The notes beneath the pieces are model-generated. The model saw nothing but the letters and a program-made list of their open reading frames with translations. It made no database searches and was not told the DNA's origin. The translations under genes were made by a program, and so were the position numbers. Positions 42,300 to 57,617 of a DNA stretch of 64,000 nucleotides are shown here, piece by piece. The stretch spans positions 3,987,050-4,051,049 of the forward strand of contig OY992881.1 in NCBI GenBank assembly GCA_963921405.1, given 5' to 3'. Source of the DNA: Cepaea hortensis. Taxonomy: Eukaryota > Mollusca > Gastropoda > Stylommatophora > Helicidae. The first letter of the stretch is position 1. Every line of letters begins with the position of its first letter.

Positions 42300-44824
42300 G
42301 CAAAAAAGGTTAGTGAGATTTGTGAAACTGATATTTGGCATTCAAGATACCATAAATGTTTGGTTTGGAATTGCTGCATCCAATCAAGAGAATTGCTTTC
42401 AAATGTTCATCAGTCAATCTGGTTCGATTTGTTGACTTCACATACTTCATTTTTTAAATGTTTGCTCACATACATAACTTGTTAAAATGTTTTCTCACAG
42501 ACATAAGTTGTTCCAAACACTGATGCCATACCAGTGGCAAATTTCTTCAGTTTCGGAAACTCAACATCAGGTAAGTAGCAGTAAAATTCAAAAAGTTTTC
42601 CTTCTCTGTGCTTCTCTTTCAACAAGTCATTTCCTTGCAAATCAACGAGTTCTACCTGTAGTTCAACTGGCACATCATCAAGGTTACGATCAAACGGATT
42701 CTGGAAAAGAAGAATGTCACTTTCAATTCTGTCAAGATCTGAACATCTCTCCAAAAAATGCTTCACCAAGTCACTAATTCTTTTGAGGAAATCGAGGTTG
42801 ACATCTTCGGCGATTGTAGCGCAAATCTCTTTTAAACAGTGAAAATGAAAAAAAAAAAAAATTTCTCCTTCCAATTGTGCTTCAAACAATGACAGCTTTC
42901 TCCGAAATCCTTTGATGATTCTGTAGAGTCACAGACGAGGCTATTCTTTCCCTGAAGTTTCAAATTCAGTTCATTTATGTGGGATGTTATGTCGACCAAA
43001 AATACAACTTTGACAGCCAGGTAGGACCTGACAGCCGTAGAGCACCTCTATCTTTCTCAGTGAGGAAAACATCTATTTCGGTTCGGAGCTTGTAAAATCG
43101 AAACATGACTTTACCGCAGCTGAGTCACCTAACTGTTGTATGATAACGCAAGTCAAAGATTTCAGAATCAATTTCTTCAAGAAAAGCCTGGAACTTACTG
43201 TGATTGAGTGCATCTCCTCGAATGAAGTTCACAGCAGAAACGACTGGTTTCAGTACACAAGAAATATTTAAGTCTTTCTCACAGAGTGCTTGCTGATGTA
43301 TGATGCAGTGTATGAACAGAGCGGCCAGATCTTGGAAATCTTCCAAATGAGCCTAATCTGCCCATTCAGACCATTCCTCACTCCAGTCATGTTTTTCTTC
43401 CATCAACTGTAACATCTTGAAGCTGATTCCACTGAAGGTTATAGCCTTGCAAAACTGTTTGCAATTCCATGAAAAAGTTTTTTTCCTGTTGTTGTTCCAT
43501 GCATGCTGCAAACGGATGCCAACTCTTCCGTTATCTGAAAGTCCAAACTAACACCACGAATGAACACGAGATGTTGTGACGTACTCGAGAGATCATTAGG
43601 CTCATCTAGTGCCAGAGAATACCACAACAAGTTCCTAGTTTTTTCTCGTATTTGTAGCACTATGTTCTCTCCAAGTTCTTCTGTTCTTCGCACAACTGAA
43701 CTTGCTGAAAGGCTGATAGTTCCAAACAAATCAGCTTTCTCAAGGCACAAGTCATTTGCTGTTTCCATCATACACTTTTTGAGGAAGTTGCCTTCAGTAA
43801 ACGGTTTTCCTCGTTCTGCCATCTTATGCAATATTTTGCAACTTGTACGAGTGGCATATTCATTGTCAGCACACTTCTTGTGAAATGATTTCTTTGTGTA
43901 TCTAAGCCACATTTCATGGAATCATTTTCTCAGAACGTAACTTTCCAGAATACTTTGAATATGTTGATAGCTGTTTTGTTTCGTAGTGACGCCGAAGATT
44001 GTACTCTTTCAAAACGGCAACATGTCACAGTCTTGCGTTACACGCACAGGCATTCTCGCGACTTCATTTATACCTCAAATATAACTTCACTTGTACAGAT
44101 GGTTTCAAGGATTTTATTACAGGCAAGCCTGATAATCACACACTTGCGACAAGGCGTTGTCAGCCTGTCAAATAAATACAATGGTCGCCTCTCGTCACAC
44201 AGCAGATATATCATTAAACATGATCACTCTCTCTCTCTCTAATATCACATCCGTTCACTACACTCGATATTGGCTTTCGGAAAACACAACGTCCTGTCGG
44301 GAAGCCGTCTCGTCGCTGTCTGATCCAACTCAGTCCGTCGCTTGCCTACGTGGTCAAAATCCCCCGTGCGGTCAGCAACTCTCCGTGCTGTTCTATTTGT
44401 CACGTAGTACTGTCGTCTAGTACTTGTTAACCCTCAAGTTCTAATACTGTTTACGTCGTCACGGGTATTCTCCGTGACCTAATGTCCCCATCCCCTATTC
44501 TCGGGGTTGGTCCCTCTGTTGTCCTAAGTATGACACGTTAGTGTCCCCACCCGAGTCTTGTCTTATAACTATACTTAAGTTCTAGCTTGGGTGTTGTCTC
44601 TACTCTGTCTATACCCTTATAGAGGTCCTGTCTCTATGTCCTATCAGTCCTTGCCCCTCTTCTGTCCCTAGTCTATCCTAGTGGTATCTAACACCTTGAC
44701 ACAACACTTTCGCTGCATATTACGCAACTGGTTTTTTGGTCCTTTGTTTCCACAGAGAAATACTTTACTTCCCATTCTTCATTGAAAACGCGACACTCGG
44801 CGTCCACTATTCTCTTCTTAGTAG
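42300..44824 (-). pseudogene. hAT-superfamily transposase remnant (GTF2IRD2/SCAND3-like), copy 2
   Basis: The more complete version of the remnant at 1-1382. Reading from the right: BED-type N-terminus at about 44,824 (MTTKKRIVDAECRVF, CxxC); a 157-aa frame 43,912-43,439 with GKPFTEGNFLKKCM and LALDEPND; a frame at 43,346-43,125 with IIHQQALCEKDL and AVNFIRGDALNHSKF; a frame at 42,889-42,482; and a C-terminal match RLTDEHLKAILLIG near 42,415. Several stops, frameshifts and a long non-coding gap near 43,920-44,690 break it. Only bases from 43,443 rightward are duplicated in the window. Confidence 0.7.
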
Positions 44825-47800
44825 TCATAATGAAGGGTGAAGTACACGGTATCTGAAAATGAAAACAACATTGAAATAGAAACGTAATTAAATTCCTATA
44901 GAAAAAAAAAAAATTAAAAAAAATAAAAAAGCAGAGGACTAGGAGTCACCGGTGAAGCTACGACTCACCAAATGTTCATGTAAAGTTTTTAGGTACCTTT
45001 GGTAATAGAATATATCTCATAATAAAGTTTGCAAAATATATAAATAGGGCCGGTAGAATTTTTCAACCGGTGTTCCGTGAGTGGCATCCAGGGATTCGGC
45101 CGAAACAGATCGAAATTGTCTACATGCATCATCTCTGCCCATCTGGTTTATTACATAAAGTAGGACAAACACTTGGATCATCGCGCAGGATTCCTTGAGC
45201 AATGTAAACATTTGCATAAGGATCTGCTCCAGCAGAAAGGTTGAAAAACACTGACCTAGAGACTAGCTCGATTAGCATCTTGACCGGGAAATTCTTCTGA
45301 GCTGGGAAAAATAGTTTGTGTAATAAAATTGGGCTTCTATGGTATTTTTAGAATGCACCTACTGTGTGCAAACATTTGCAGCAAGAATTGGCCTTACCAG
45401 CCACACTCGCCACCGTCATGGATCGTAGTTATTAAGCCTTTTTAAAGCATAATGTACCAAACTATCGTCTGTCAAGACGGAAAGGTGCCAATGGAAAGGT
45501 GCCAATGGTATTTCTATGTTATGTTTGCTACTTTATTGAATCTATTCACACTTGTAATTCACTGACCTATCACTGTCAAACAAAGAAATCCTTGTTACAT
45601 ACCTATAAAATGGATGACTGGCGAAAAGAAGTAAATATTTCTGAAGCATAGGACCTGTGTTGACAGCCGGGCTCTTCCGGGGGAGGGAAATATGCGTGTC
45701 TGTTAGTTGCCCACTTCTTCACCCACAACCAAGTTACAGCGGACTGTCATTTCACGACCTGCTGGCGTAAGATAGTCATTGAAGCTGACTGGAAACAATC
45801 AACCGATTCAGGTGTTGCCTGTAGAACCAGCCTGTAGAACCAGCCTATTACTAAGTTGCGGGAAACCACTACGTGATCCATGGCGAAGGGTCACCTTTAC
45901 TTTACCACGCCTGACTGTGCTACATTATGCAAGAGGGAGAATCACCATGCATGACTCATACTCACCACGTGATTCTAGAACCCTGCAACAGCACTAGTGG
46001 AACTAGATGGTTTGTTTTTCCATATTAGAACTGTGATTAAGACTATTTCAGAATATAGTTCATCTACCAGAGCAATGAAGGTTGATTTACTACGGAGCTA
46101 TGATGGCAGGCTCACTCCAGAGAGACTTACCAAGGTGGGGTAGGCGCAGCTCTGGGAGCTCATCAAGTCCAAATTAATGTGTTTCCGCCTAAACGTGGGA
46201 CAGACCAGCCAAAGATTGGCCCAAACCAAAGGGGCTGTAACTACGTTGGCACGAGTGTTCGGTCATGACTAGACCCACACCAGCTTGCGTATTTTCTTAC
46301 TCGAACTTAAGGTGGTAGACAGGTCAACTCATCCGGACCTTTATGAACCTTGTGTGCTGATTATGAATAGTTCTTACTCAATCATTCGAACAACCGAGTC
46401 ATAGAATTAGAGACCATGTGTTTTGTTACCAAGCTCAACCATGTTTCAAGATATGTACTGGATTCCTAAGGAGTCTGAACATATGACCGTGTAGTGACTA
46501 TTGAACTCAGTTACAGGAACATTGGTGTTTTTCTAGTGACTGTGTGGACTTGTTGCAGTATTGATTCATTACCCACTCAGGGGTATACAACTCTACTACG
46601 GGACCATTAGATTGGTCATGTGTTACGTCTAGAGAAACCTAGAGATCAACTGGGGTCGCCTCAAGGAAGAGGGTCTCAATACCAGGCTGTACTTTGTTAA
46701 CTGTGAAAGTTGGTCACAGCGATTCAGTGGGACAGAGCAGAGAAGTTCATCCAGTAGTCAGTGGTCCGAAGAGGTAGTTCCTCTGACATCTGATCTTAGC
46801 TCTGAGGACGGAGTGGTTTCCAAAGGTTCCAGGCATCAGTCTGGAAGAGAGCCGGGTGAGTGTCGGACCGACTGGACGGATCATCTGTCTCAAACCTGCA
46901 CGTCAACCTCGGGATGATACACGAAGCATCTCTATCTCTGATTCTGTCTCTAACCTATCTTCTGCTATTGTAAATAGTTTATACTATCAGGGTGTTCATA
47001 TCCTACCTATTGTCTTTAGGGTAGAATAAACTTTGTTGATGTTGACTGATTCTTTGTGCAGTGATTGAGTGTGGTCTCGGACGATACCTCAGGGTTCATT
47101 GTCCCAAGGGAGAAGGTAGAGAGTGGGGGTCTAGAATCTGGAGGGGCTTGTAGACTTATTTATACCATTTGAGAGCAACCACAGGGTAAACAGTGTATCT
47201 ACCCATCCAACCCCTGGGGTTAGAATACACGGGAGTGCTAAGGACCCCTTGGGCTTGGTTAACTCTCAATACCCAAGGCAAACCTGTCACAATATTTAAA
47301 AATGATTTCTCTTGTTTCATCATGTATGTCATATGATTTTGAATAATGTCTTTATTTGAATTGGTTGATTACCTTTATTTGATATGAGGGGAAAGAAAAT
47401 GTGTCTTCAAAACGTGGGGGGTATGATGTCCTGTTTTGACTTCGTTTTGGTTGGCTCATGAATTATGATTTTGGTTGAATTGTCTTGTGTATTGAATAGT
47501 ATTTACCCTTGTTTACAAATAAGTTGAAAATTGTTTAAAAAATGTGTTCACAAGCAGTTATTGTTTTGTTTAGAATAAAGACGAATAAGACGGGGCTTTA
47601 TTTAAAACCCTTCGTTCAGAAAATAGTTAACAAACGACTGAGGACTAGAAGAGAGACACATTATCCTTGTGAGTAATAAGTTGTAGTAAACATGAGTACT
47701 TTGTGCTGGTAAGAAGACTGCTGCGCCAATCAGCGTTAATGTGTTAGGATAGGGAGGTTAATTACATAATGGCTATGAAGTTGTGGAAACACATGCCATG

Positions 47801-49038
47801 CTTAGATGACGGGGTTTTACAATGGATTCTGGGGAGTTGAAATAAGTGTTGCATTAAGTCAGCATTGATTGAAGGTATATGGATTGGATGCCATATTATA
47901 TTAAGGAATAAACGTGACTGATGTCTATAGCGGGTATAAAAAGAGACTGTGATAGTTAGAAAATAAATATAAGAAGCTGGTTAATAAAGAGTGGATATTA
48001 GTGGGGCTGCATATGGTTTAGGTACAGTGTTAGATACGTATATGAACAAGGATGCTTGTCATGGGAAGTGAGAGGGTAAATATAGGTGCTGTGATAAACA
48101 GCGTTAATTAATTTAAAATATGTTCATGGAAAATGAACATTGTTAATGGTTTCATGATGGGACATGAGACAGGTGAAATATAGTCATGAATGTGGATGGC
48201 AGTACAAATATTGAGTATATGGAAGAAATTTTGGATCAACTTAATTTATAACAAACAGAGATATAGGTTCATAGATCATAAGATGTGTTTTTGAAAAACT
48301 TTTATTTGTAAATGTTTTTACGTTTGCAGGGGAGGTAAATGTGATTGTTTTTTGACTACTTCTTTATATCTTCATAACTGGGTGCGCACCCCATCTTTTC
48401 TGTCTATCCTTTGTTGTGTTGTTGATGTTGAGAGAGAATGAGAACTTACATAACGCATGATAGGTTTCAAAGTATATACCAACGATTTTTATGAACAATT
48501 GTATATATGAACCGTGGTTTTTTTTAACTTGTGGGCTCAGAAACGAAGAAGAGGTATCACAGAACATAGCGGTTGGCTATGGGAGACGGGTGGAGAATTG
48601 GACTTGAGGGAATAGAAAGGAAGTTCATTGGTTAAGAGGGGGAGAGATAATGTTGGGGTTAAGATTTTAATTAGAATGGGTAGGTTAGGGGTTAAGACTT
48701 TTTAAGATAAGTCTTTTTAAAGAAAGGGTGCAGTATAACAGAGCACCATCTCTGTTAGTAGTTTGGGAGATAGTTGGTGTGAAATAGAAAAGGGTTTGGG
48801 AAATGAATAAGTGATAAATGATGCACGCGTGAGCACAATTGAACGAGTTGTTAGGGAAGCTCACGCGTGACGTCGAGGATAAACATAGGACAGTCCCAAC
48901 TCAGCATTCAACTTAGCCAGAAGTGTTTCAACTTACTGTATACGTTTTTATACCTGGACTAATAATCGGACACATATACACTTTGGTCGGAGCCTTGACT
49001 TCATATATTACAGTTACCTTCAGTTCTGTTCAGACTTG
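44825..49038. other. Gene-free tract of copy 2
   Basis: Counterpart of 1,383-5,592. No gene seen. A small cluster of differences from copy 1 near 46,447-46,490 (ATGTACTGGATTCCTAAGGAG against GTGTGCAGGACTCTGAGGGAG) is denser than the surroundings and may reflect gene conversion. Confidence 0.5.
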
Positions 49039-49407
49039 TTACACTGTATAATTGAAATTGTTGGAATGCAGATAATCAATCAGAGCTTTCGAAGTGTAGA
49101 ATATGTCAGCAATGATGTGATGACCAGCTTCGAGAACATTCAGTAGTGTTGCAAACACTTTCACTGCATGAGCAGTTGTGGGATCTAAATCTGGACTGTA
49201 TTCGGTGTTTCTTCCATAGTAAATGTTTAAATTCACCACATAGCCAGTCGCAGAATCACAAAGGCCAAATGTTTTGATGTGGTACTTGTGAAGCTTTGTT
49301 GCATTGTATTGTCTGTGCTGAAATCTGCCCTTCCACCCAATAGTCATTTCATCAATGGACACATTGTCAAATGGGTAAAATGCTTCCTGGAATTTTTTCA
49401 GAATCAT
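49039..49407 (-). pseudogene. piggyBac-like transposase fragment (copy 2)
   Basis: Counterpart of 5,593-5,961 with one visible amino-acid change (VLEAGHH against VLGAGHH). Same truncation on both sides. Confidence 0.75.
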
Positions 49408-49482
49408 GTCAACAAGAGGATCGATTTATTTGCACCTGCTGCCTCTGGTTCACATACGTGAAACATGGTGTGATAAATGGAT

Positions 49483-49701
49483 TCACTCCAAGGCTCCTGA
49501 TTTCTTCGGGATTGCAATAAATATAGAATTACATAATTCAGGAGGTATATCTCCGGTATCGTATATTGCGTTCAGCAGTCTGGTGACTTGGTATATTCCA
49601 TATTCTTCTAAGGCATCAATCATTTCTATTGTGATGTTATCTGTACCCAGGGTCTTGCCAGTTTTCAAATCGTTAAGGGCATTCTGAACTTCCATCTTCA
49701 A
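49483..49701 (-). mobile_element. RTE-like reverse transcriptase fragment (copy 2)
   Basis: Counterpart of 6,037-6,255; the 72-residue frame is identical. Confidence 0.7.
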
Positions 49702-50318
49702 AATTGATGGTCCTTCATTATTATTCCGAAGGTTTCACAGATTAAGCAAAATGTCACCCCCATTAAGTTCACACTCACACTTCATACTATGCATGTTCAA
49801 ACACATACTTTCACAGATAGTTAGTTCTATATTCATAATGTGTACTACTGTCTTCAATCAATCATTCTTAGTTGTATTGTCATCATTTGTGTTTTACCAT
49901 CTTTAGTTTAACTTTGTTCTTTCCACTACAAAAAAAATGTATGATTATGATCATCAAGAACCAATATTTATTTTAAAAAAAAAAGAGAGGTATTTAGGCT
50001 TGTAGATCCGTTTATTTTAAATATATATTTAAAATACCCGTTATGGAGTGGAATGAATCAGCACAGTTTCCTTCTTTGTCACCGGGGCATTGGGAAATAT
50101 TACCACAGTCGGGGACAAAGGTTAATTGAGCTACCCAGCACAAAGGGAGGCTATAACTCGTAGGTCAGTTACTTTGTCGGCAGAGAAGTGGATATTATGA
50201 CCATGACCAAGACAAAAGTGCATTTAACCTCCAGCTCCAAACCCCACCCACTCCAAATATATCCATTGTGCCTGTAATTAATTTACTATCCAACGCAGCT
50301 AACTTCAGTATTTGTTTT

Positions 50319-50321
<3 letters not shown>

Positions 50322-50413
<92 letters not shown>
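50322..50413 (+). repeat. (CT)n microsatellite, expanded relative to copy 1
   Basis: About 92 bp of pure CT against about 50 bp at the matching site 6,873-6,922. Confidence 0.9.
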
Positions 50414-50417
<4 letters not shown>

Positions 50418-50614
50418 GCGCGAGGAAACACCATACAAACTTGTTTGCAATGTATTTTGTAAATGGGGACGCTTATTGCAATGATTAATGTATGATCCAT
50501 TCAGTGATACTCTTAAAACGTGTTTAAATAAAACTAAGTGTGAACGAGAATGCTTGGAGTATGACAGAATTTCTATTGAAAGTATTTAGTGTGCATGAGA
50601 CTGTCAGAGTCCTG

Positions 50615-51590
<976 letters not shown>

Positions 51591-52210
51591 TATCATCATC
51601 ATCATCAAGTGCCCTGCCAGCTAGCTAGCACAGGCGTTCATGGCTCGCCACAGATCTCGGTCTTTGGTTTTCTGGATCAACTCTGCTGCTGATATTCCTC
51701 CGTGCCACCGTCTCAATCCATCCAGCATCATTTCTCTTGGTCTGCCTCTGCCTCTCTTCCCCTCGATCTTTCCAGTTGTCACGATGTTCTCCAATGCCTT
51801 TCTTCTCATTACATGACCAAAGAAAGTTGTTTGTCTCTTTCTTATTGTTGTATATAGTGTTCTAGTTTCATTAGCCTGTTTCAGGCAGTCGTCGTTAGTT
51901 ACTCTGGCAGTCCAAGGAATTCCCTACATTCGTCTCAGGAACCACATCTATGTTTGTTCTAAGTTCTTCTTAATTTGTTCATTTACATTCCAAGATTAAC
52001 TGCCATACAGCAAAACTGGTTCTACATATCATTTCAGCACTCTCTTTCTTACATTCATTGATAGCGGCTTATTGCACAAGATACTCTTCATGTTCTGAAA
52101 TGCGGCTTTTGCCTGCCCTATTCTGCTCTTAATCTCTGTTGTACATCTTCTATCTTATGTTATAAATGTCCCTAGGTATCTAAAATTATCCACTCGGTTA
52201 AAAAAAAAAC
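51591..52210 (-). mobile_element. RTE-like LINE 3' end (copy 2)
   Basis: Counterpart of 10,769-11,390 with the same C-terminal ALENIVTTGKIEGKRGRGRP frame and trinucleotide tail. Confidence 0.8.
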
Positions 52211-52864
52211 ACAAAGTACTGGAGAGTTTTGGTCATAGACCATAACTTTAGGAAGGGAAAATCCCAACTGCACTTCCCCGTGGTAGAGGATGGAAACACA
52301 CTACGGTGTGGCTAACACAGCTCTGGGGACCAAGTATCCACCGGAATAAGTGGACAACTCTGCAGTCGGAAATGTCTGTTAAAGGTAGAGGTAAAAGACC
52401 ACCACGTGGATGTGGACGGCAAGGGGAAACCACCACATTTACTTCCCAAGACTTCATGCAAAGCGAAATTTAAGGGGAAACAAATACCTCTATTTCACGG
52501 GAACATAATATTCATTTTATTGTTTGCAAGGGACATAACTCGTCAACGTTTTTCTAAAGAAGCAATTAGTTACATTAATTGTTAAATGTTTAATATAATG
52601 ACACCATCTATTCACAGTTAACACGGTAATTTGACATCATAGAGTTTGAAATACTTTTACTGCTAAAAATGAATAAAATGTACTTGTTAATGCAATATAT
52701 ACAATGTTTCAACACTGCAAGCTTCGTGCACGATGTTAACGACTGTCCCCCAATGGACGGCCTAACATTGTTACTCTGGTTTCTCTTCACAACGTATAAA
52801 TAAATCTAAGTCTCAAGTCTGGTTCGCAAATGAATGGTACGCAAAAACAACAATAAAAAAAAGA
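52211..52864. other. Gene-free tract and 31-bp repeat (2 units) before ORF1, copy 2
   Basis: Counterpart of 11,391-12,074. The 31-bp unit occurs at 52,832 and 52,863, one unit fewer than in copy 1. Confidence 0.6.
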
Positions 52865-54382
52865 ATGGTACGCAAAAACAACAATAAAAAGCCACAGCCA
52901 AGCAAGAGGGGCAGCAAGGGAGCCGCCAAGCCTGCACAGAAGACGAATGTGGAGAACCTGCCGGCTAGCTGCAGTAAAGACCATTTAGCTACAGTCAAAT
53001 CAAGTGATGCTGCCACGAGAAAGACGGATGTCAGCCCACCACAGACAAGAGCCAAGACAGCCGCGAAGAAGGAGGAGAAAGACACCAGAGCCGGTAAAAC
53101 CGATCTCAAGACAGCCAGATGGGTTGTAAAACGTGTTCAAGTGGAGCTGTCAGATGACGAAATCATGAAACAGCTACAGAAGGAAAGCCTACACATGAGA
53201 ATTCTGAAGGTACAGCGAATCTTGACATACTCAAAGATACCAACCTCACTGGCGGTGGTGACGACTGAGGGCAACGAGATTCCACACCAGGTGTCAATGA
53301 ACAACATAACTCAACAGCCTGATTGGTTTATACCAAGAATCAACCAATGTTCTAGATGCCAGAGGGCCGGCCACAGTCGAACAATCTGCCGCAGTAAGAT
53401 TGAAATCTGCCGTTGCTGTGCCGATCACCACGCATTCAGGGAGTGTCCGCTGGCAAAACAGGACACCGACTTCAGAGCACCCAATAACAAGAGGAAATGC
53501 GCCAACTGCATGGGCAATCATGGAGCAAGGTACCTGGGCTGTCCGTACCTCCAAAGACATAGAGATATATTAAAGATCGCCATAACGACGAAAACACCAT
53601 TCAAAGAAGCAATACGGAGGTGCGAGACAGCACCATGCATCTCGCAAGCGGAAAAATCAATGTTGCAAAGCCAGATTGACGAATTAAAAAGTCAGATCAT
53701 GTTGCTCCTAACACCGTCACAAACCAGTGACAATGAAAGACTGCTTGCGGAAATGAAGGAGATACAGCAAAGCATCAAACAAGAGATGGAGCGCATGGCC
53801 GAGTTGAAGAAGGAGAACGAAGAAATCTTACAAACTATCAAGACCGAAAGAGAATTGCACAGAGCTGAAATGAAAGTAATGCAAAACAAGCTAGATGAAC
53901 CCATTAAAAAGAACGAAGAGACACCGCCAGATGTAACTCAACTGGAAAACATCGACAAACTGATGACGACAATCCACAAGAAAGAAGACAAGAAGATGCA
54001 AGATGAAGCCAACACCATGCCCAAGCAAAAACAGCAAATTAGGGACGCCAGTCCAGCCATGATGCCCAAAAAGAGTCAGGGGAAACCAGAAATCAACCAG
54101 ACTCTACAAGAAAGTACGAAGAAAACCTCCGACAAACCGGAAGAAGACTGGGGCATATACAAGAAAGGAGCATCAGAGGCTGAACATGTCAAGGTGTGGA
54201 ATATTGTCGAAAGACGGAATGAACCAAAAGTCAGAGCAGCAATGAAGGAGCCTCTAGACAGCCCCACATGGTTCAAAGAATATAAAAGGGGAATGAATAG
54301 CCTCAGAGAGAAAATGAGAGAAGAACGCCAAAAACAAAAAGATGCATGGTCCACCAACAGCTCCAGCTCAGAGGATGACTAA
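52865..54382 (+). CDS. LINE ORF1, gag-like zinc-knuckle protein (505 aa, copy 2)
   Basis: Same length and architecture as 12,075-13,592 with only a handful of amino-acid differences, for example CRCCADHH here against CRYCADHH, which adds a Cys in the second knuckle, and VERRNEPKVR against VEIRNEPNVR near the C-terminus. The frame is intact in both copies although neither has a functional ORF2 behind it. Confidence 0.8.
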   Translation: MVRKNNNKKPQPSKRGSKGAAKPAQKTNVENLPASCSKDHLATVKSSDAATRKTDVSPPQTRAKTAAKKEEKDTRAGKTDLKTARWVVKRVQVELSDDEIMKQLQKESLHMRILKVQRILTYSKIPTSLAVVTTEGNEIPHQVSMNNITQQPDWFIPRINQCSRCQRAGHSRTICRSKIEICRCCADHHAFRECPLAKQDTDFRAPNNKRKCANCMGNHGARYLGCPYLQRHRDILKIAITTKTPFKEAIRRCETAPCISQAEKSMLQSQIDELKSQIMLLLTPSQTSDNERLLAEMKEIQQSIKQEMERMAELKKENEEILQTIKTERELHRAEMKVMQNKLDEPIKKNEETPPDVTQLENIDKLMTTIHKKEDKKMQDEANTMPKQKQQIRDASPAMMPKKSQGKPEINQTLQESTKKTSDKPEEDWGIYKKGASEAEHVKVWNIVERRNEPKVRAAMKEPLDSPTWFKEYKRGMNSLREKMREERQKQKDAWSTNSSSSEDD

Positions 54383-54581
54383 CCCATAACCTCACAAGAA
54401 GCCAATATGATGACAGCACCCTAGCACAGCAGACGAGCCAGAAGCCAACACTGCCAGAAGAAACTGCCTAAAAACACACAAAAGGAAAACTTGCCGGCCT
54501 ACGAATCCCCCTTGATGACGTCACAGACATAAGATAAGCCAGCTTTTACTGGCACACAGAGAAACTAACAATCCACGCACC

Positions 54582-56826
54582 ATGAACCACCGCTATTATA
54601 ACCGATGCCACACGGGCTGGTTGAAACAAGGTGGAAAGTTTTTTTTTTTTTTTCCAAATTGGAAGGAAGGAAGGAAGGAAGGAAGTCTTTTTCCATTTAT
54701 TCTGCATATTCAATCTATCGAGAAGGGATATTGTCGTACTGAATTAACACTAACAGATATAGCACAAGCGGTTCATGGAATGCAGAAGGGCAAATCGCCT
54801 GGCCCTGACGGTATTACCGCTGAATTCTATCAGTTTTTCTTTCCTCTTCTAGGTCCCCTTTTACTGACAGTATTCTCTGAATCTTTCCAAAAACAAGAAC
54901 TCCCATCCAGTTTCAACACGTCTTACATCACTCTTATTCCGAAGGAGAACACAGACAAGACACTTTTAAAGAGTTACAGACCGATCTCGCTTTTAAACGT
55001 AGACTACAAGATTTTAACAAAGGCTTTGACGAATAAATTGAAACCAGTAATGTCATCTCTCATTCATGAAGACCAGCAATGTAGTGTACAATACCGGAAT
55101 ATCCAGCAACACACACACTTCATAAGGGACATCATCAACTACACACATCTGAAAAACTGTCAGTCCTCAATTCTCTCTTTAGATCAAGAAAAAGCATTCG
55201 ACAGAATATCTCACTCATACCTCCACAAAACTCTCTCACACTGCAACGTGGGAAATTATTTTCGGACATGGGTCAAAATTTTATATATGAAACCGGAAAG
55301 TCGAATTCTATTAAACCATACCCTAACCAATTCTTTCAGGTTGACTAGGTCAGTGAGACAGGGATGTCCCTTGTCCCCATTACTGTACGTTGTCACTCTA
55401 GAGCCACTTCTAGAAAAGATACGACAGGACGACAATGTCAGGGGTACGTTCATACCAGGGAAGGGTGAACAAAAACTGCGTGCTTATGCGGACGATACCA
55501 TTTTCTTTCCGACAACTGAAAAATCTGTACGGATCATTTTGGAAACGTTCTCGTTTTTCGGCAAAGGGAGTGGGGCAAAATTAAACGTCCAAAAATCTAC
55601 TATAATGGGCTTAGGCAAATGGAAAAATAAGGCGGATTTTCCATTTGACTTAACATCAAACAATCTAATAAAAGTGTACGGAATAGTCTTCCCATGTCAA
55701 CCAAATCAGACACACAAAGACACTTGGCAAAATCTAGAGAAGAAAATAACAGATATGTTACAGAGGTACAAATACAAAACAACTACCATATTTGGTAGAA
55801 GTACCATTGTTAATACATATATAATCCCAAAAATACTATATCTGTGCACAGTCCTAGATCCTCCACGTCAGACTGTCACAAACATAAACAAAGAGATTAG
55901 ACGCTTTGTGTTTGGCAGCACCATCTACAGTATCAAACATACTACACTCATGCAAGACAAAAAAGATGGAGGTATCGCCCTCCAAGACATAACAACCAAA
56001 ATACAAGCAAAATACAAGCACTTAGGATCAAACACGAAGGTGAAATCCTACAACACCCAGAAAAACACCCTTTAGCACACTATTACATTGGAATTAGGCT
56101 ATCTTACTTAAAACCTATTAGGAATACATCCTCACATTACTTTGGCACTCTCCCAACGTTCTACAAAACATGTATTTCAGCCATTAAAGGACACGAAAAA
56201 TTACTACACAAGAAAACACATACAATCTACAGGCATTTAGTTAAATTACAAGCAACTCCGGTACATCTCAGAATTAAAAGAGGACATAAATATTTCATAA
56301 AAGATTATACCGAAATTTTCTCTAATATTCACAACAAGCAGATTACCCCAAAAGCAAAGGAAATTACATATAGGCTTGTTTACAGCATGAACCCAACAAC
56401 AGAGAGAACAGCAAAAATAACTAAACAAATACTACAGTGTCAGCTTTGTAGACGGAACGTCCAAGAATCAGAAGAGCACATCTATTACGAATGCAACACA
56501 ATCATGCCAACAAGAAATCTCCTACAAAACATCCTAAACACTCATTCGAAACAAAGAACAGATGTTTACAAGGCAATAATGATAAATTCCATTCCTTACT
56601 CCACACAAGACATCCACACAAAGCTACTTGTGCTATTGGCAGAGTACATAAATCTTATATGGACATTAAGAAACAAAGCACTATACAATTACAGAACAAT
56701 CAACAAATAAATTGTCCAACAACTTTATCAACAAAAAGTCGCAAACATTCTAATCTTAGCCCCACAAGCGCAAATCTCGTAAAAGATTTGGCTGAAGACA
56801 GCACATATTACAGAAGAAGCAAATAA
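54582..56826 (+). mobile_element. Tx1-like LINE reverse transcriptase, truncated (copy 2)
   Basis: Counterpart of 13,815-16,029. Here the open frame extends to an upstream ATG at 54,582 across the T-run because the T-run and GGAA repeat have different lengths. The RT blocks and AYADD are the same, and the frame again breaks at 56,075 before the C-terminal part (56,387-56,710). Confidence 0.8.
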
Positions 56827-56859
56827 CTTGTTTTAAACAAAGGATACTACAACTATAAA

Positions 56860-57007
56860 TGTGTTTATTGATGGTATTAATAATCTTACAAGTATATTAT
56901 TATTATTAAAAAATACTATTATTATTATTACTGCTACTATTATTATTAATTTTCCCATTATTATATTTGAATGTGCAACATGAAATATATTGTGGATGGG
57001 TGTCTAT

Positions 57008-57048
<41 letters not shown>

Positions 57049-57518
57049 CGCGTGCGTGCGTGTAGCAGCCTTTAAACCAAGTCGGTATCTCAAGTATTAA
57101 AATGATGTTATATGGTAATGATATGTTTCAAAAGAAAAATATGCACCACCATGTATAAACAAATTGAATGAGCCCTTTAAGTACCCAGTAAACTAAGGTG
57201 GCCAGGTTTTAATTCCTACCCATTGTATATGAAACCCAGACACTATCACAACTTTGGACCAATTATCTCCCTGGAGACAGGACATGGACTCTAATTACTA
57301 GTAGTAAATCCCTGATTCTTGTTCCCCAAACAAAAGGTATCATGGACTGGAGCGTCACCCTGTAATTTGTAATCAGGCAACAACACCAACGACCTTCGCC
57401 TCAGTAGCTAAGTGACCCAGAAATTACAAAGAAGCCACATTTTAATGGAAATGATAGTTTAAAGTTTATTGTCCAAGCGCGGGGCATTTAAATGTACTGC
57501 GGTCTCCAGAAAACACGA

Positions 57519-57617
<99 letters not shown>
